This document shows, in pieces, positions 52,538 to 62,026 of a stretch of 64,000 nt of DNA. The stretch's first letter is position 1; every line of letters begins with the position of its first letter. The stretch covers positions 868,001 to 932,000 of the forward strand of contig OZ220199.1 in assembly GCA_964291505.2 (NCBI GenBank), in the 5' to 3' direction. The notes below the pieces were generated by a model that did not search any database, was not told the DNA's origin, and worked only from the letters and a program-made list of their open reading frames with translations. The stretch is from Kistimonas sp964291505 (lineage in GTDB: Bacteria > Pseudomonadota > Gammaproteobacteria > Pseudomonadales > Endozoicomonadaceae). The position numbers were made by a program, and so were the translations under genes.

Positions 52538-55198
52538 TTAGCAATACAGGGGATTGTTCTTTTCCGGATCGATGCCGAATTTCTTCATGGCATCCACCAC
52601 CACACTGGCTTCAATCTCACCGTCCTTCATCAGGCCAGACAGTGCTGCAACCGTGATGTAGTAACGGTCAACTTCGAAGAAGCTGCGCAAGTTCTCACGG
52701 GTATCGGAGCGACCGAAACCGTCAGTACCCAGGGCGACAAACGTACCCGGCACAAAGTCACGAACCTGGTCAGCATACAGCTTCATGTAGTCAGTCGCGG
52801 CAATCACAGGCCCCTTCCGACCGGACAGCTGCTTCTCAACCCAGGAGACACGCTTCTCAGCAGTCGGGTTCAGCATGTTCCAGCGCGCAGCATCCAGACC
52901 ATCACGACGCAGCTCATTGAAGCTGGTTGCACTCCAGATATCGGATTCCACCCCGTAGTCATTACGCAGAATCTCGGCCGCTGCACGGACTTCTTCCAGA
53001 ATGGAACCACAACCCATCAGCTGAACCTTGGGCTTGTCGTTGCAGGAGTTCTCTTCGAAGCAGTACAGACCCTTGATGATGCCTTCAATCACGTCGTCGC
53101 CTTCAGGCATCGCCGGCTGGACGTAGTTTTCATTCAGGGTAGTCAGGTAATAGAAGACATTCTCCTGATCTTCAACCATACGGCGCAGACCGTCCTGAAT
53201 GATGACCGCCAGTTCATAGCCATAGGTGGGGTCATAGCTCACGCAGTTCGGGATGGTGGATGCCAGGATATGGCTGTGACCATCCTGATGCTGCAGACCT
53301 TCACCGTTCAGCGTGGTACGACCGGAAGTTGCGCCAACCAGGAAGCCACGGGCCTGCATGTCGCCGGATGCCCAGGCCAGGTCACCGGTACGCTGGAAAC
53401 CGAACATGGAGTAGAACACATAGAACGGAATCATCGGCACGTCGTTGTTGCTGTAAGAGGTTGCAGCAGCGATCCAGGCCGCGTGGGCGCCGGCTTCGTT
53501 GATACCCTCTTCCAGAATCTGGCCAGACTTGGATTCCTTGTAGAACATGACCTGGTCAGAATCCTGCGGCTCGTACTTCTGACCTTCAGCAGAGTAGATG
53601 CCCAGCTGACGGAACATGCCTTCCATACCGAAGGTACGGGCTTCGTCAGGTACAATCGGCACAACGTGCTTGCCAAGGGTCTTGTCCTTGGTCAGGACGC
53701 CCAGAATACGGGTCAACGCCATGGTCGTAGAAATCTGACGCTCGCCGCTGCCTTTAGTGACGGCTTCAAAGGCCTTCAGCTCAGGCACAGGCAAAGCAAC
53801 GCTGGTCTTAGGACGACGCTGCGGGATGAAACCGCCCAGCTTCTCACGACGCTTGCGCATGTAAACCATCTCCGGGCTCTCCGGATCAGGCTTGTAGTAA
53901 GGTACATTTTCAAGCTCATCGTCACGGATCGGCAGATCGAAACGGTCACGGAAATGCTTGAGGTCTTCAATCGGCAGCTTCTTGACCGAGTGGCTGACGT
54001 TGGCAGATTCTGCACTGGAACCGGTACCGTAGCCTTTAACAGTCTTGGCCAGGATAACGGTCGGCTGACCAGTGTGATTCACTGCGGCATGGTACGCAGC
54101 AAACACCTTGTACGGATCATGGCCACCACGATTCAGACGCCAGATGTCTTCATCAGACAGGTGCTCAACCAGCTTCAGGGCTTCCGGATCACGACCGAAG
54201 AAGTTCTCACGGGTCCATGCACCGCCCTTGGCCTTGCAGTTCTGATAGTCACCATCCACGGCTTCATCCATGATCTGCTGCATAGAGCCATTCTTGTCGT
54301 TGGCAAACAGCGGATCCCAGTGACGGCCCCAGACGACCTTGATCACGTTCCAGCCGGCACCACGGAAGACGCCTTCCAGTTCCTGAATGATCTTGCCGTT
54401 ACCACGAACCGGACCATCCAGACGCTGCAGGTTACAGTTAACCACAAAGACCAGATTATCCAGCTTTTCACGGCCAGCCAGGGAGATCGCACCCAGGGAT
54501 TCCGGCTCGTCCATCTCACCATCACCCAGGAATGCCCAAACCTTACGGTTCTGTTCCGGCATCATGTTGCGGTTGATCAGGTACTTCATGAAGTGCGCCT
54601 GGTAGATTGCCTGCAGCGGACCAAGCCCCATGGAAACCGTGGGGAACTGCCAGAACTCAGGCATCAGCCAGGGGTGCGGATAAGAAGAAAGCCCCTTGCC
54701 GCTCACTTCGGAACGGAAATTGTCCAGTTGTTCTTCTGTCAGACGGCCTTCCATAAACGCACGGGAATAGATACCCGGTGCTACGTGGCCCTGGTAGTAC
54801 ACCAGATCGCCTTCACGGTCATTTTCCGGACCATGGAAGAAATAGTTGTAACCGATGTCGTACAGCGTAGCGCTGGACGCAAAAGAAGAGATGTGACCAC
54901 CCAGGTCACCGCCGCGCTTGCTGGCGCGCATAACCATGGCCAGTGCATTCCAGCGAACCACGGAACGGATGCGACGCTCCATGAACAGGTCGCCGGGCAT
55001 CCGGGCTTCCTTGGCGGAAGGAATGGTGTTGCGGTAGGGGGTCGTGATCGCGTAGGGAAGCTGTGTTCCCTTGCGGCTGGCGTGCTGGGCCAGACGGGTC
55101 AGCAGAAAATGCGCCCGGTCTTCGCCTTCTTTTTCAAGCACGGATTCGAGAGCATCCAGCCACTCCTGGGTCTCCATCGGATCAATATCGCGCTGCAT
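52538..55198 (-). CDS. aceE: Pyruvate dehydrogenase E1 component (homodimeric type)
   Basis: 886 residues, close to the 887 of E. coli. The thiamine diphosphate motif GDGEMDEPESLGA is near residue 230, and the start QRDIDPMETQEWLDALESVL is typical. It decarboxylates pyruvate and hands the acetyl group to AceF. The large plus-strand frame covering this gene (53270-55279) is an antisense shadow. The upstream region holds TGTAG palindromes that may be operators. lpd is not in the window. Confidence 0.96.
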   Translation of the reverse strand: MQRDIDPMETQEWLDALESVLEKEGEDRAHFLLTRLAQHASRKGTQLPYAITTPYRNTIPSAKEARMPGDLFMERRIRSVVRWNALAMVMRASKRGGDLGGHISSFASSATLYDIGYNYFFHGPENDREGDLVYYQGHVAPGIYSRAFMEGRLTEEQLDNFRSEVSGKGLSSYPHPWLMPEFWQFPTVSMGLGPLQAIYQAHFMKYLINRNMMPEQNRKVWAFLGDGEMDEPESLGAISLAGREKLDNLVFVVNCNLQRLDGPVRGNGKIIQELEGVFRGAGWNVIKVVWGRHWDPLFANDKNGSMQQIMDEAVDGDYQNCKAKGGAWTRENFFGRDPEALKLVEHLSDEDIWRLNRGGHDPYKVFAAYHAAVNHTGQPTVILAKTVKGYGTGSSAESANVSHSVKKLPIEDLKHFRDRFDLPIRDDELENVPYYKPDPESPEMVYMRKRREKLGGFIPQRRPKTSVALPVPELKAFEAVTKGSGERQISTTMALTRILGVLTKDKTLGKHVVPIVPDEARTFGMEGMFRQLGIYSAEGQKYEPQDSDQVMFYKESKSGQILEEGINEAGAHAAWIAAATSYSNNDVPMIPFYVFYSMFGFQRTGDLAWASGDMQARGFLVGATSGRTTLNGEGLQHQDGHSHILASTIPNCVSYDPTYGYELAVIIQDGLRRMVEDQENVFYYLTTLNENYVQPAMPEGDDVIEGIIKGLYCFEENSCNDKPKVQLMGCGSILEEVRAAAEILRNDYGVESDIWSATSFNELRRDGLDAARWNMLNPTAEKRVSWVEKQLSGRKGPVIAATDYMKLYADQVRDFVPGTFVALGTDGFGRSDTRENLRSFFEVDRYYITVAALSGLMKDGEIEASVVVDAMKKFGIDPEKNNPLYC

Positions 55199-55545
55199 TG
55201 CTATGCTCCAAGCCCTGAGGGGAGGCGGAAAAATGCAACGGAATCCATCGCACCCAGCCGCCTGATGTTCAAATTATAGTCTTGAGCCCGCTGACGACAC
55301 GCTGCGGCATGTCATGACAACTTCTGGAATCAACAAGTAAAGCCTGCGGATTCAGACTCAAATAATTTTGTAGTTTTACTACATTTTTTGTAGGTTTGAC
55401 AATCCTAATCGACCCTTTCATGTAGTAAAGCTACATTTAATGACAGACAAACCCACGATCGAACAACCGACTGAACAAGCCCTCACGCACAGGCAAAAAA
55501 TCCGATACTATCGTGACGTCGCCTACCGGTAGGACAGAGGGCTCC
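55199..55545. promoter_or_regulatory. Divergent region between aceE and glnE
   Basis: 347 bp with no gene. On the minus strand a TATAAT (55278-55273) is the probable -10 of aceE. The TGTAG sites at 55369-55435 lie further upstream of aceE, between it and glnE. No clear promoter for glnE stands out; TTGACA at 55396 has only a weak -10. Confidence 0.6.
55369..55435. promoter_or_regulatory. TGTAG palindromic operators upstream of aceE
   Basis: Site 1 is TGTAGTTTTACTACA (55369-55383), a perfect 6-bp-arm palindrome. Site 2 is TGTAGTAAAGCTACA (55421-55435), with one mismatch. A half-site TGTAG begins at 55389. The sites are 52 bp apart, about five helical turns. They do not fit the PdhR box of E. 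coli (TGGTNNNACCA) and may bind another regulator. Confidence 0.55.
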
Positions 55546-58500
55546 ATGATTGCCGCCATACCTGAACATATCCGACAGTCACTTCAATGCCGTCGGCAGC
55601 AGTTTGCAGAGATTGATGCCGATAGCCGGCAATTTCTTGAGAATCTGGATCAGACCACCCAGGAACAGCTGGATACCTGCTGGGGCGGCAGTGATTATGC
55701 CGCAGACCTCTGCCAGCGAAAGCCGGACATGTTCAAAACACTGATCAACAATGGTCAATTAACACAAACACTGTCAAAAAATGCGATTCAGCAATCATTA
55801 GACGACAAGCTGTCTACCGTTACCACAGAAGAAGAACTGGCTGCCGCCCTGAGGCGATTCCGTCATTACCATCAACTTCGTATTATCTGGCGTGATCTGA
55901 ACCGACTGGCGGAATTATCGGAAACCACATCAGATCTCTCCAATTTGGCAGACTGCTGCATCGAAAGCGCCTGCCAATGGCTCTACAACCGGCTTTGTGA
56001 ATCGCTCGGAACGCCCTATGGCAGGGCTACCCCCGAGTCTGAACCTGTACCTCAGAAAATGGTGATCTTAGGTATGGGTAAGCTGGGCGCGAGCGAACTC
56101 AACCTCTCGTCAGATATTGACCTGATCTTCTGTTATCCCAATAAAGGTGAAACCCAAGGCGCTGCGCGCAGTCTGGATAATCAGGAATTCTTTGTCAGGC
56201 TTGGCCAAAAATTGATTACAGCGCTAGATGCCAAAACCGTCGATGGTTTTGCCTTTCGCGTAGATATGCGACTCCGCCCTTACGGTCAAAGTGGTGCACT
56301 GGTACTGAGCTTTGCCGCCATGGAACAGTACTATCAGGATCAGGGACGGGACTGGGAACGATACGCCATGATCAAGGCTCGGGTCGTAGCGGGTGATATC
56401 TGCCGGGGTGAAGAACTGCTTAAAACCCTGAGGCCTTTTGTCTATCGTCGCTATATCGATTTTGGCGCCATTGACGCCCTGCGTGACATGAAACGACTGA
56501 TTCATCGTGAAGTCTCGCGCCGAAACATGCAAAACAATATCAAACTGGGGCCTGGCGGCATTCGGGAAATTGAATTTATTGTCCAGAGTTTCCAGCTGAT
56601 TCATGGTGGACGAGAACGTCGACTGCAGGAACGTTCGCTATTAAACATTCTGTCTTCACTGGAAGCTCTGGGGTATATGCCTCAGACAGCCTGCCACGAG
56701 CTTCGAGAAGCCTACCGTTTCCTCAGAAATACCGAACACGCGCTACAGGCCGTGGCTGACCGGCAGACGCAGACTCTGCCTGCCTCCGAACAGGAATATG
56801 ATCGCCTGGCCTGGATCATGGGCTACAACAACCAGCAATCATTTCAGGAAGCACTGGATCATCACCGTGAACGGGTAACTTACCATTTTGAACAAGTGAT
56901 TCGAGATCCGGACACACCGCAATCGGCTCATGAGGAATCCGGCGATGACTGGGAAGTCCTCTGGTCTGCCCGACGCCAGCCTGAAGAAGAAGTTGAGCTG
57001 CTGCAGCGTCATGGTTTTACCGATCCGGAAACCGCCCACCGGCGCCTTATGGATCTCCGCGACAGCAAGGTACTCAAAACCGTTCGCCGCCAAAGCGCGG
57101 ATCGCATTCGGCAATTCATACCCGCCTTGTTGCAAACTGTCAGCAATGCAGAGGATCCCGATCAGGCGCTAAACCGGGTTCTGCCGATTATTGAATCGGT
57201 ACTGCGCCGTACGGCCTACCTGGTACTGCTGATTGAAAATCCGCATGCACTGGAACATCTGGTCAGGCTCTGTGCCGCAAGCCCCTGGATCAGTGAACAG
57301 GTCGCCCGCCATCCGGTATTACTCGATGAATTCCTGAATCTTGGCAGCCTCTATACGCCCCCGAACCAGGAAGCCCTTCAGGACGAACTTCGTCAGCAAC
57401 TATCCCATATTCCGGAAGAAGACCTGGAATCCCAAATGGAAGCGCTGCGCTATTTCAAAATGGCCCATGTGCTTCGTCTGGCGGCAGCCCAGGTCGCTGG
57501 CACCATGCCGCTGATGAAAGAAAGCGATTACCTGACCTGGATAGCTGAAGCCATCCTGAAGGAAGTCCTGGGCATTGCCTGGAACCAGCTGACGGTTCGC
57601 TATGGTCACCCCATGGAAACACCCGACAAACCCTGCAACCCGGGCTTCATCATCCTGGGTTATGGCAAATTGGGCGGCATTGAACTGGGGCCGGGATCTG
57701 ACCTTGACCTTGTCTTCATCCATAGCGGTGGCGCCAACCTGAGCACCAACGGTGAGCGGGAAATCGACAACAACCTGTTCTTCACCCGCCTGGGCCAGCG
57801 AATTGTCCACATATTATCCACAGCCACAGCGTCCGGCCAGCTGTACGATGTGGATATGCGTTTGCGTCCCTCAGGCAACTCAGGCCTGCTGGTTTCGTCG
57901 CTCCCCGCGTTTGAGAAGTACCAGGAAAATGAAGCCTGGACCTGGGAGCATCAGGCACTGGTCAGAGCCCGTGTCATTGCCGGCTGCCCCGAACTGGCTT
58001 CACGCTTTGAACAGATTCGCGCAACTACTCTTGGCAAACGTCGCGATCTGGAAGAATTACGCAAAAACGTCCTCGATATGCGCAAAAAAATGCGGGACAA
58101 CCTGGGCACCAAGGAAACCGGAGCAGGCACCAAGCCTGACACCTGGAATGAAAACCACCTATTCCACCTGAAACAGGATGTCGGTGGCATCGTCGACATT
58201 GAGTTCATCACCCAATACACGGTACTTGCCTGGTCTCACGATCATCCTGCTCTACTGAAATGGAGTGACAACATCCGTATTCTGGAGGAACTGGAGCAGG
58301 CAGACCTGCTTCCGGCAGAGGAATGTCAGCAACTCCGGGACATCTACCAGCGCTATCGCAAAACTCTTCACCTGCGCGCCCTGCAAAACCTGCGAAGCAG
58401 TATTTCGGCGGGTCAGTTCCAAGAGGAGCGACGGATTGTCATCGCTATCTGGGACCAACTCCTGCAAACCGAAACCCTCGCTAGAACAACCGCTGGCTAA
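55546..58500 (+). CDS. glnE: Glutamine synthetase adenylyltransferase / adenylyl-removing enzyme
   Basis: 984 residues from the ATG at 55546, with GAGG 6 bp upstream; the frame opens at 55513. Two nucleotidyltransferase domains are visible. The first holds LGMGKLGASELNLSSDIDLIF (about 180-200) and removes AMP; the second holds LGYGKLGGIELGPGSDLDLVF (about 700-720) and adds AMP to glutamine synthetase. The switch is controlled by PII and glutamine. In Pseudomonas and relatives glnE is followed by ilvE and waa genes, as here. Confidence 0.95.
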   Translation: MIAAIPEHIRQSLQCRRQQFAEIDADSRQFLENLDQTTQEQLDTCWGGSDYAADLCQRKPDMFKTLINNGQLTQTLSKNAIQQSLDDKLSTVTTEEELAAALRRFRHYHQLRIIWRDLNRLAELSETTSDLSNLADCCIESACQWLYNRLCESLGTPYGRATPESEPVPQKMVILGMGKLGASELNLSSDIDLIFCYPNKGETQGAARSLDNQEFFVRLGQKLITALDAKTVDGFAFRVDMRLRPYGQSGALVLSFAAMEQYYQDQGRDWERYAMIKARVVAGDICRGEELLKTLRPFVYRRYIDFGAIDALRDMKRLIHREVSRRNMQNNIKLGPGGIREIEFIVQSFQLIHGGRERRLQERSLLNILSSLEALGYMPQTACHELREAYRFLRNTEHALQAVADRQTQTLPASEQEYDRLAWIMGYNNQQSFQEALDHHRERVTYHFEQVIRDPDTPQSAHEESGDDWEVLWSARRQPEEEVELLQRHGFTDPETAHRRLMDLRDSKVLKTVRRQSADRIRQFIPALLQTVSNAEDPDQALNRVLPIIESVLRRTAYLVLLIENPHALEHLVRLCAASPWISEQVARHPVLLDEFLNLGSLYTPPNQEALQDELRQQLSHIPEEDLESQMEALRYFKMAHVLRLAAAQVAGTMPLMKESDYLTWIAEAILKEVLGIAWNQLTVRYGHPMETPDKPCNPGFIILGYGKLGGIELGPGSDLDLVFIHSGGANLSTNGEREIDNNLFFTRLGQRIVHILSTATASGQLYDVDMRLRPSGNSGLLVSSLPAFEKYQENEAWTWEHQALVRARVIAGCPELASRFEQIRATTLGKRRDLEELRKNVLDMRKKMRDNLGTKETGAGTKPDTWNENHLFHLKQDVGGIVDIEFITQYTVLAWSHDHPALLKWSDNIRILEELEQADLLPAEECQQLRDIYQRYRKTLHLRALQNLRSSISAGQFQEERRIVIAIWDQLLQTETLARTTAG

Positions 58501-58560
58501 ACGATAAAACCACTGTCGTTACGCCGAGGAATATGATGGAATACGGAAAACCGCAAGGCA

Positions 58561-58588
58561 CCGCCCGGACACGATCCGGGCGGTTTTT
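58561..58588 (+). terminator. Terminator after glnE
   Basis: Stem CCGCCCGG / CCGGGCGG with a 7-nt loop, then TTTTT. Confidence 0.9.
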
Positions 58589-58722
58589 GCTGAGTAAACT
58601 ATCATCAGACCTGGCTGCCGAACACGTACGTTCCTGACCGGAACCTCGACAGCGGCAACCGCTGCGGTAACAACGAACCCGATTCGATCACAATAAAGAA
58701 TACTTCGACAGGAGCAGCACTG

Positions 58723-59658
58723 ATGTCTTTTGCCGACCGCGATGGTGTTATCTGGTACGACGGCGAACTGGTTCCCTGGCGTGAAGCCAAAACCCACGTC
58801 CTGACCCATACCCTGCATTATGGTCTGGGTGTCTTTGAAGGGGTCCGCGCCTACGCCACAGACAAGGGTCCCTGTATTTTCCGACTGCAGGAACACACCC
58901 GACGCCTGTTCCGTAGTGCGCACATTTTGAAAATGAACATTCCCTACGGTTACGAAGAACTGCTGGAAGCCCAGAGAACCGTGGTGCGGGAAAATGGTCT
59001 TGATTCTGCTTACCTGCGCCCCATGTGTTTCTATGGTTCGGAAGGCATGGGACTGCGTGCTGACAACCTGAAAACCCACTGCATTGTCGCCGCGTGGGAG
59101 TGGCCATCCTATATGGATCCCGAAGCCAAAGAGAAAGGCATCAAGATCCGCACGTCGTCCTACACCCGCCACCATGTGAATATCACCATGTGCAAGGCCA
59201 AGGCGAACGGCAATTACATCAACTCCATGCTGGCGCTCAAGGAAGCGCTGGACTGTGGTTGTGAAGAGGCGCTGCTGCTGGATAACGAAGGTTATGTGGC
59301 CGAAGGCAGCGGTGAGAATATCTTCATCGTTAAGGACGATGGCATTCTCTACACACCAGAACTGACGTCCTGCCTCGAAGGCATTACCCGTGACACCATC
59401 ATCCAGTTTGCCCGGGAACTCGGTCTGGAAGTTCGCGAGAAGCGAATCACCCGTGATGAAGTCTATGTCGCTCAGGAAGCCTTTTTCACCGGCACTGCGG
59501 CAGAAGTCCTGCCCATCCGCGAGCATGACGGCAGGATGATTGGTAACGGTATACGGGGCCCGATCACGGAAAAACTGCAAAAAATGTATTTCGATCAGGT
59601 CACCGGTCAACGGGAACAAAATCCTGAATGGCTGACGCCCGTTCGTCAGCTCGCCTGA
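58723..59658 (+). CDS. ilvE: Branched-chain amino acid aminotransferase
   Basis: 311 residues. Class IV aminotransferase motifs are HYGLGVFEGVRAY, the PLP-lysine region CKAKANGNYINSM and GYVAEGSGENIFIV. It makes leucine, isoleucine and valine from their keto acids with glutamate. GACAGGAG lies upstream of the start. It is followed by a terminator and by waaF. The 411-residue minus-strand frame over this gene (58519-59754) is an antisense shadow. Confidence 0.95.
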   Translation: MSFADRDGVIWYDGELVPWREAKTHVLTHTLHYGLGVFEGVRAYATDKGPCIFRLQEHTRRLFRSAHILKMNIPYGYEELLEAQRTVVRENGLDSAYLRPMCFYGSEGMGLRADNLKTHCIVAAWEWPSYMDPEAKEKGIKIRTSSYTRHHVNITMCKAKANGNYINSMLALKEALDCGCEEALLLDNEGYVAEGSGENIFIVKDDGILYTPELTSCLEGITRDTIIQFARELGLEVREKRITRDEVYVAQEAFFTGTAAEVLPIREHDGRMIGNGIRGPITEKLQKMYFDQVTGQREQNPEWLTPVRQLA

Positions 59659-59687
59659 ACACCGGGCAATTCCGACTATAAACCCTG

Positions 59688-59719
59688 AAAAAGTGGCGTA
59701 TAATTGCGCCACTTTTTTT
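59688..59719 (+). terminator. Terminator after ilvE
   Basis: Stem AAAAGTGGCG / CGCCACTTTT with an 8-nt loop, followed by further T residues. Confidence 0.9.
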
Positions 59720-59915
59720 ATCTGCCCGAAATATCGCGGCTGACAAGCAGTCAAGCGATCTCCAATGGCAGGCTAGAGTCGGGGTGCAGCCACCTGCCCG
59801 GTCCTGACGGGCGGTAGCGTACCGGCGATTTCATCGCCTGATGTCCTGCGCAGTGATGACAGAGTCACGCCCTGGCAAACCGGCAACCGATAATCTGGAA
59901 ACATAGCGGAGTCCC

Positions 59916-60962
59916 GTGAAGTACCTGATAGTTGGCCCATCATGGGTAGGCGATATGGTGATGGCACAGACCCTGTTCATCACGCTGAAACAGCAATGCC
60001 CGTCTGCCGTCATTGATGTCCTGGCACCCGCCTGGAGTCGGCCACTACTGGCACGTATGCCGGAAGTTCGTCAGGGACTGGAGATGCCGCTGGGACATGG
60101 TGCGCTTAACCTGTCTGTAAGACGTCGCCTCGGCAAACAACTGGCAGCCGAAGGCTATGACCAGGCCATCATCCTGCCCAACTCATTCAAATCCGCGTTG
60201 ATTCCCTTTTGGGCAGGCATCCCCAAACGCACGGGCTGGCGGGGCGAAATGCGCTATGGCCTGCTCAATGATCTTCGGATTCTCGACAAAACCGCGTTAC
60301 CGCTGATGATCCAGCGTTTCATCGCATTGGGTTATCCCAAAGGCAGTGTACTGCCAGAATCCTATCCCGCGCCTGCACTCGTCGCCGATAGCGATAATGC
60401 GAAGCAAGCACTGAAAACATTTAACCTCTCCCTGAATCGACCGGTTCTGGCATTGTGCCCGGGCGCCGAATTTGGCCCAGCCAAACGCTGGCCGGAACAG
60501 CATTTTGCCGCCATTGCCAGTGAACGACTGAGGCAGGGCTGGCAGGTCTGGTTGTTTGGGTCACAGAAAGACGAGGTCGTTTGCGACAGTATTTGTCAGC
60601 AGGTGCCCAACGTCTATCAAAGCAACATCCACAATCTGGCTGGTAAAACCCAGCTGGCGGATGCCATTGACCTGCTATCACTGAGCGATGAAGTTGTCAG
60701 CAATGATTCAGGCCTGATGCATATTGCTGCCGCATTAAGCCGCAATCTTGTGGTCGTCTATGGCTCCACGTCTCCCGGATTTACTCCACCGCTCAACCCT
60801 AACAGCGTGATCGTCCAGTCAACGTTGTCATGCAGCCCCTGCTTTCAGAGGACGTGTCCAAAACAGCATACGGATTGCCTGAAACAACTGTCACCCGCAC
60901 AGGTAATTACGGCACTTGAGCAACTGTCCGGCCAGACTTCATTGAGGGAGATGACAGCATGA
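59916..60962 (+). CDS. waaF: ADP-heptose:LPS heptosyltransferase II
   Basis: 348 residues. The start is a GTG at 59916 with GGAG 5 bp upstream, and the N-terminus KYLIVGPSWVGDMVMAQ is the family signature. GT9 marks include CPGAEFGPAKRWP and SNDSGLMHIAAAL. It adds the second heptose to the LPS inner core at the cytoplasmic face of the inner membrane. It overlaps waaC by 4 bp. Confidence 0.95.
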   Translation: MKYLIVGPSWVGDMVMAQTLFITLKQQCPSAVIDVLAPAWSRPLLARMPEVRQGLEMPLGHGALNLSVRRRLGKQLAAEGYDQAIILPNSFKSALIPFWAGIPKRTGWRGEMRYGLLNDLRILDKTALPLMIQRFIALGYPKGSVLPESYPAPALVADSDNAKQALKTFNLSLNRPVLALCPGAEFGPAKRWPEQHFAAIASERLRQGWQVWLFGSQKDEVVCDSICQQVPNVYQSNIHNLAGKTQLADAIDLLSLSDEVVSNDSGLMHIAAALSRNLVVVYGSTSPGFTPPLNPNSVIVQSTLSCSPCFQRTCPKQHTDCLKQLSPAQVITALEQLSGQTSLREMTA

Positions 60963-62026
60963 GAGCCTTAGTCATCAAAACCTCCTCAATGGGCGATGTG
61001 ATTCACACCCTGCCGGCACTGACAGATGCCTCGGAAGCCATTGAAGGTATCCGTTTTGATTGGGTGGTAGAAGAAGGTTTTTCCGAGATTCCAGCCTGGC
61101 ATCCAGCCGTTGACCGTGTTATCCCGGTCGCTATTCGTCGCTGGCGAAAACACCCGCTCAGCACGTGGCGCAATGGCGAATGGCGAAAATTCCGGGAAAC
61201 CGTCGACCAGACAAACTATGACATCGTGATTGATGCGCAAGGACTGCTGAAGAGTGCCTGGCTCACCCGCTATACACATGGGTCAGTGCATGGTCTGGAT
61301 AAAAACTCGGCACGAGAGCCCATGGCCGCGCGTTTTTATGACATGCCACACGCCGTCGCCAAAAACCAGCATGCGGTTGAGCGGGTCAGACAATTATTTG
61401 CCCAATCTCTTGGCTATGAGATGCCGGGACACAAAGGGCACTTCCATCTGGATTCTGACTACTTCATTGATATTCAGGGTATTCGCCCTATCCAGCAATA
61501 TATGGTTTTCCTGCACGGCACCACTTGGGAAACCAAGCATTGGCCAGAGACATACTGGTGCGACCTCGCTCGTCATGTCACCCAAAGCGGTTACGCTGTC
61601 TGCCTGCCATGGGGTAATGAAAATGAACGACTGCGCGCGGAACGAATTGCAACGGCCGTAGACGGTGTTCGTGTACTTCCGCAGCTCAACCTTCGCGATA
61701 TCGCCAGTGTTATCGCCGGCGCCAGCGCCGTTGTTGCTGTCGATACCGGCCTGGGTCATCTGACGGCAGCACTGGAAGTGCCAGCGGTTTCCCTTTATGG
61801 CCCAACAAGCCCGGATCTGGTGGGCGCCTACGGTGAGAACCAGGTACACCTGACACTGAACCAATGCCCGCCCAATCAGGCACAAAACGTCGAGCCCCCC
61901 ATATTCGCCCCCATGACCGCGGATATCGTCTGGCAGCAACTCAAACCTATTATCAGAACACCAGGCAAATCAGCCACTGGCAAACGACTTAAGGGCAAAA
62001 CCCACGAGTCCACAGGAACCCGATGA
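60959..62026 (+). CDS. waaC: LPS heptosyltransferase I
   Basis: 355 residues of the GT9 family: VIKTSSMGDVIHTLPALTD at the start, FLHGTTWETKHWPE and VAVDTGLGHLTAALEVP. It adds the first heptose to Kdo2-lipid A. It overlaps waaF (ATGA) and waaG by 4 bp each, so translation is coupled. Confidence 0.95.
   Translation: MRALVIKTSSMGDVIHTLPALTDASEAIEGIRFDWVVEEGFSEIPAWHPAVDRVIPVAIRRWRKHPLSTWRNGEWRKFRETVDQTNYDIVIDAQGLLKSAWLTRYTHGSVHGLDKNSAREPMAARFYDMPHAVAKNQHAVERVRQLFAQSLGYEMPGHKGHFHLDSDYFIDIQGIRPIQQYMVFLHGTTWETKHWPETYWCDLARHVTQSGYAVCLPWGNENERLRAERIATAVDGVRVLPQLNLRDIASVIAGASAVVAVDTGLGHLTAALEVPAVSLYGPTSPDLVGAYGENQVHLTLNQCPPNQAQNVEPPIFAPMTADIVWQQLKPIIRTPGKSATGKRLKGKTHESTGTR

Noticed and set aside
53270..55279. 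669-residue plus-strand open frame
   Set aside because: It is exactly antisense to aceE, whose motifs and length are certain. Long antisense frames are common in GC-balanced coding DNA; no ribosome binding site or family is visible.
58519..59754. 411-residue minus-strand open frame
   Set aside because: Antisense of ilvE and its flanks; ilvE has full catalytic motifs.
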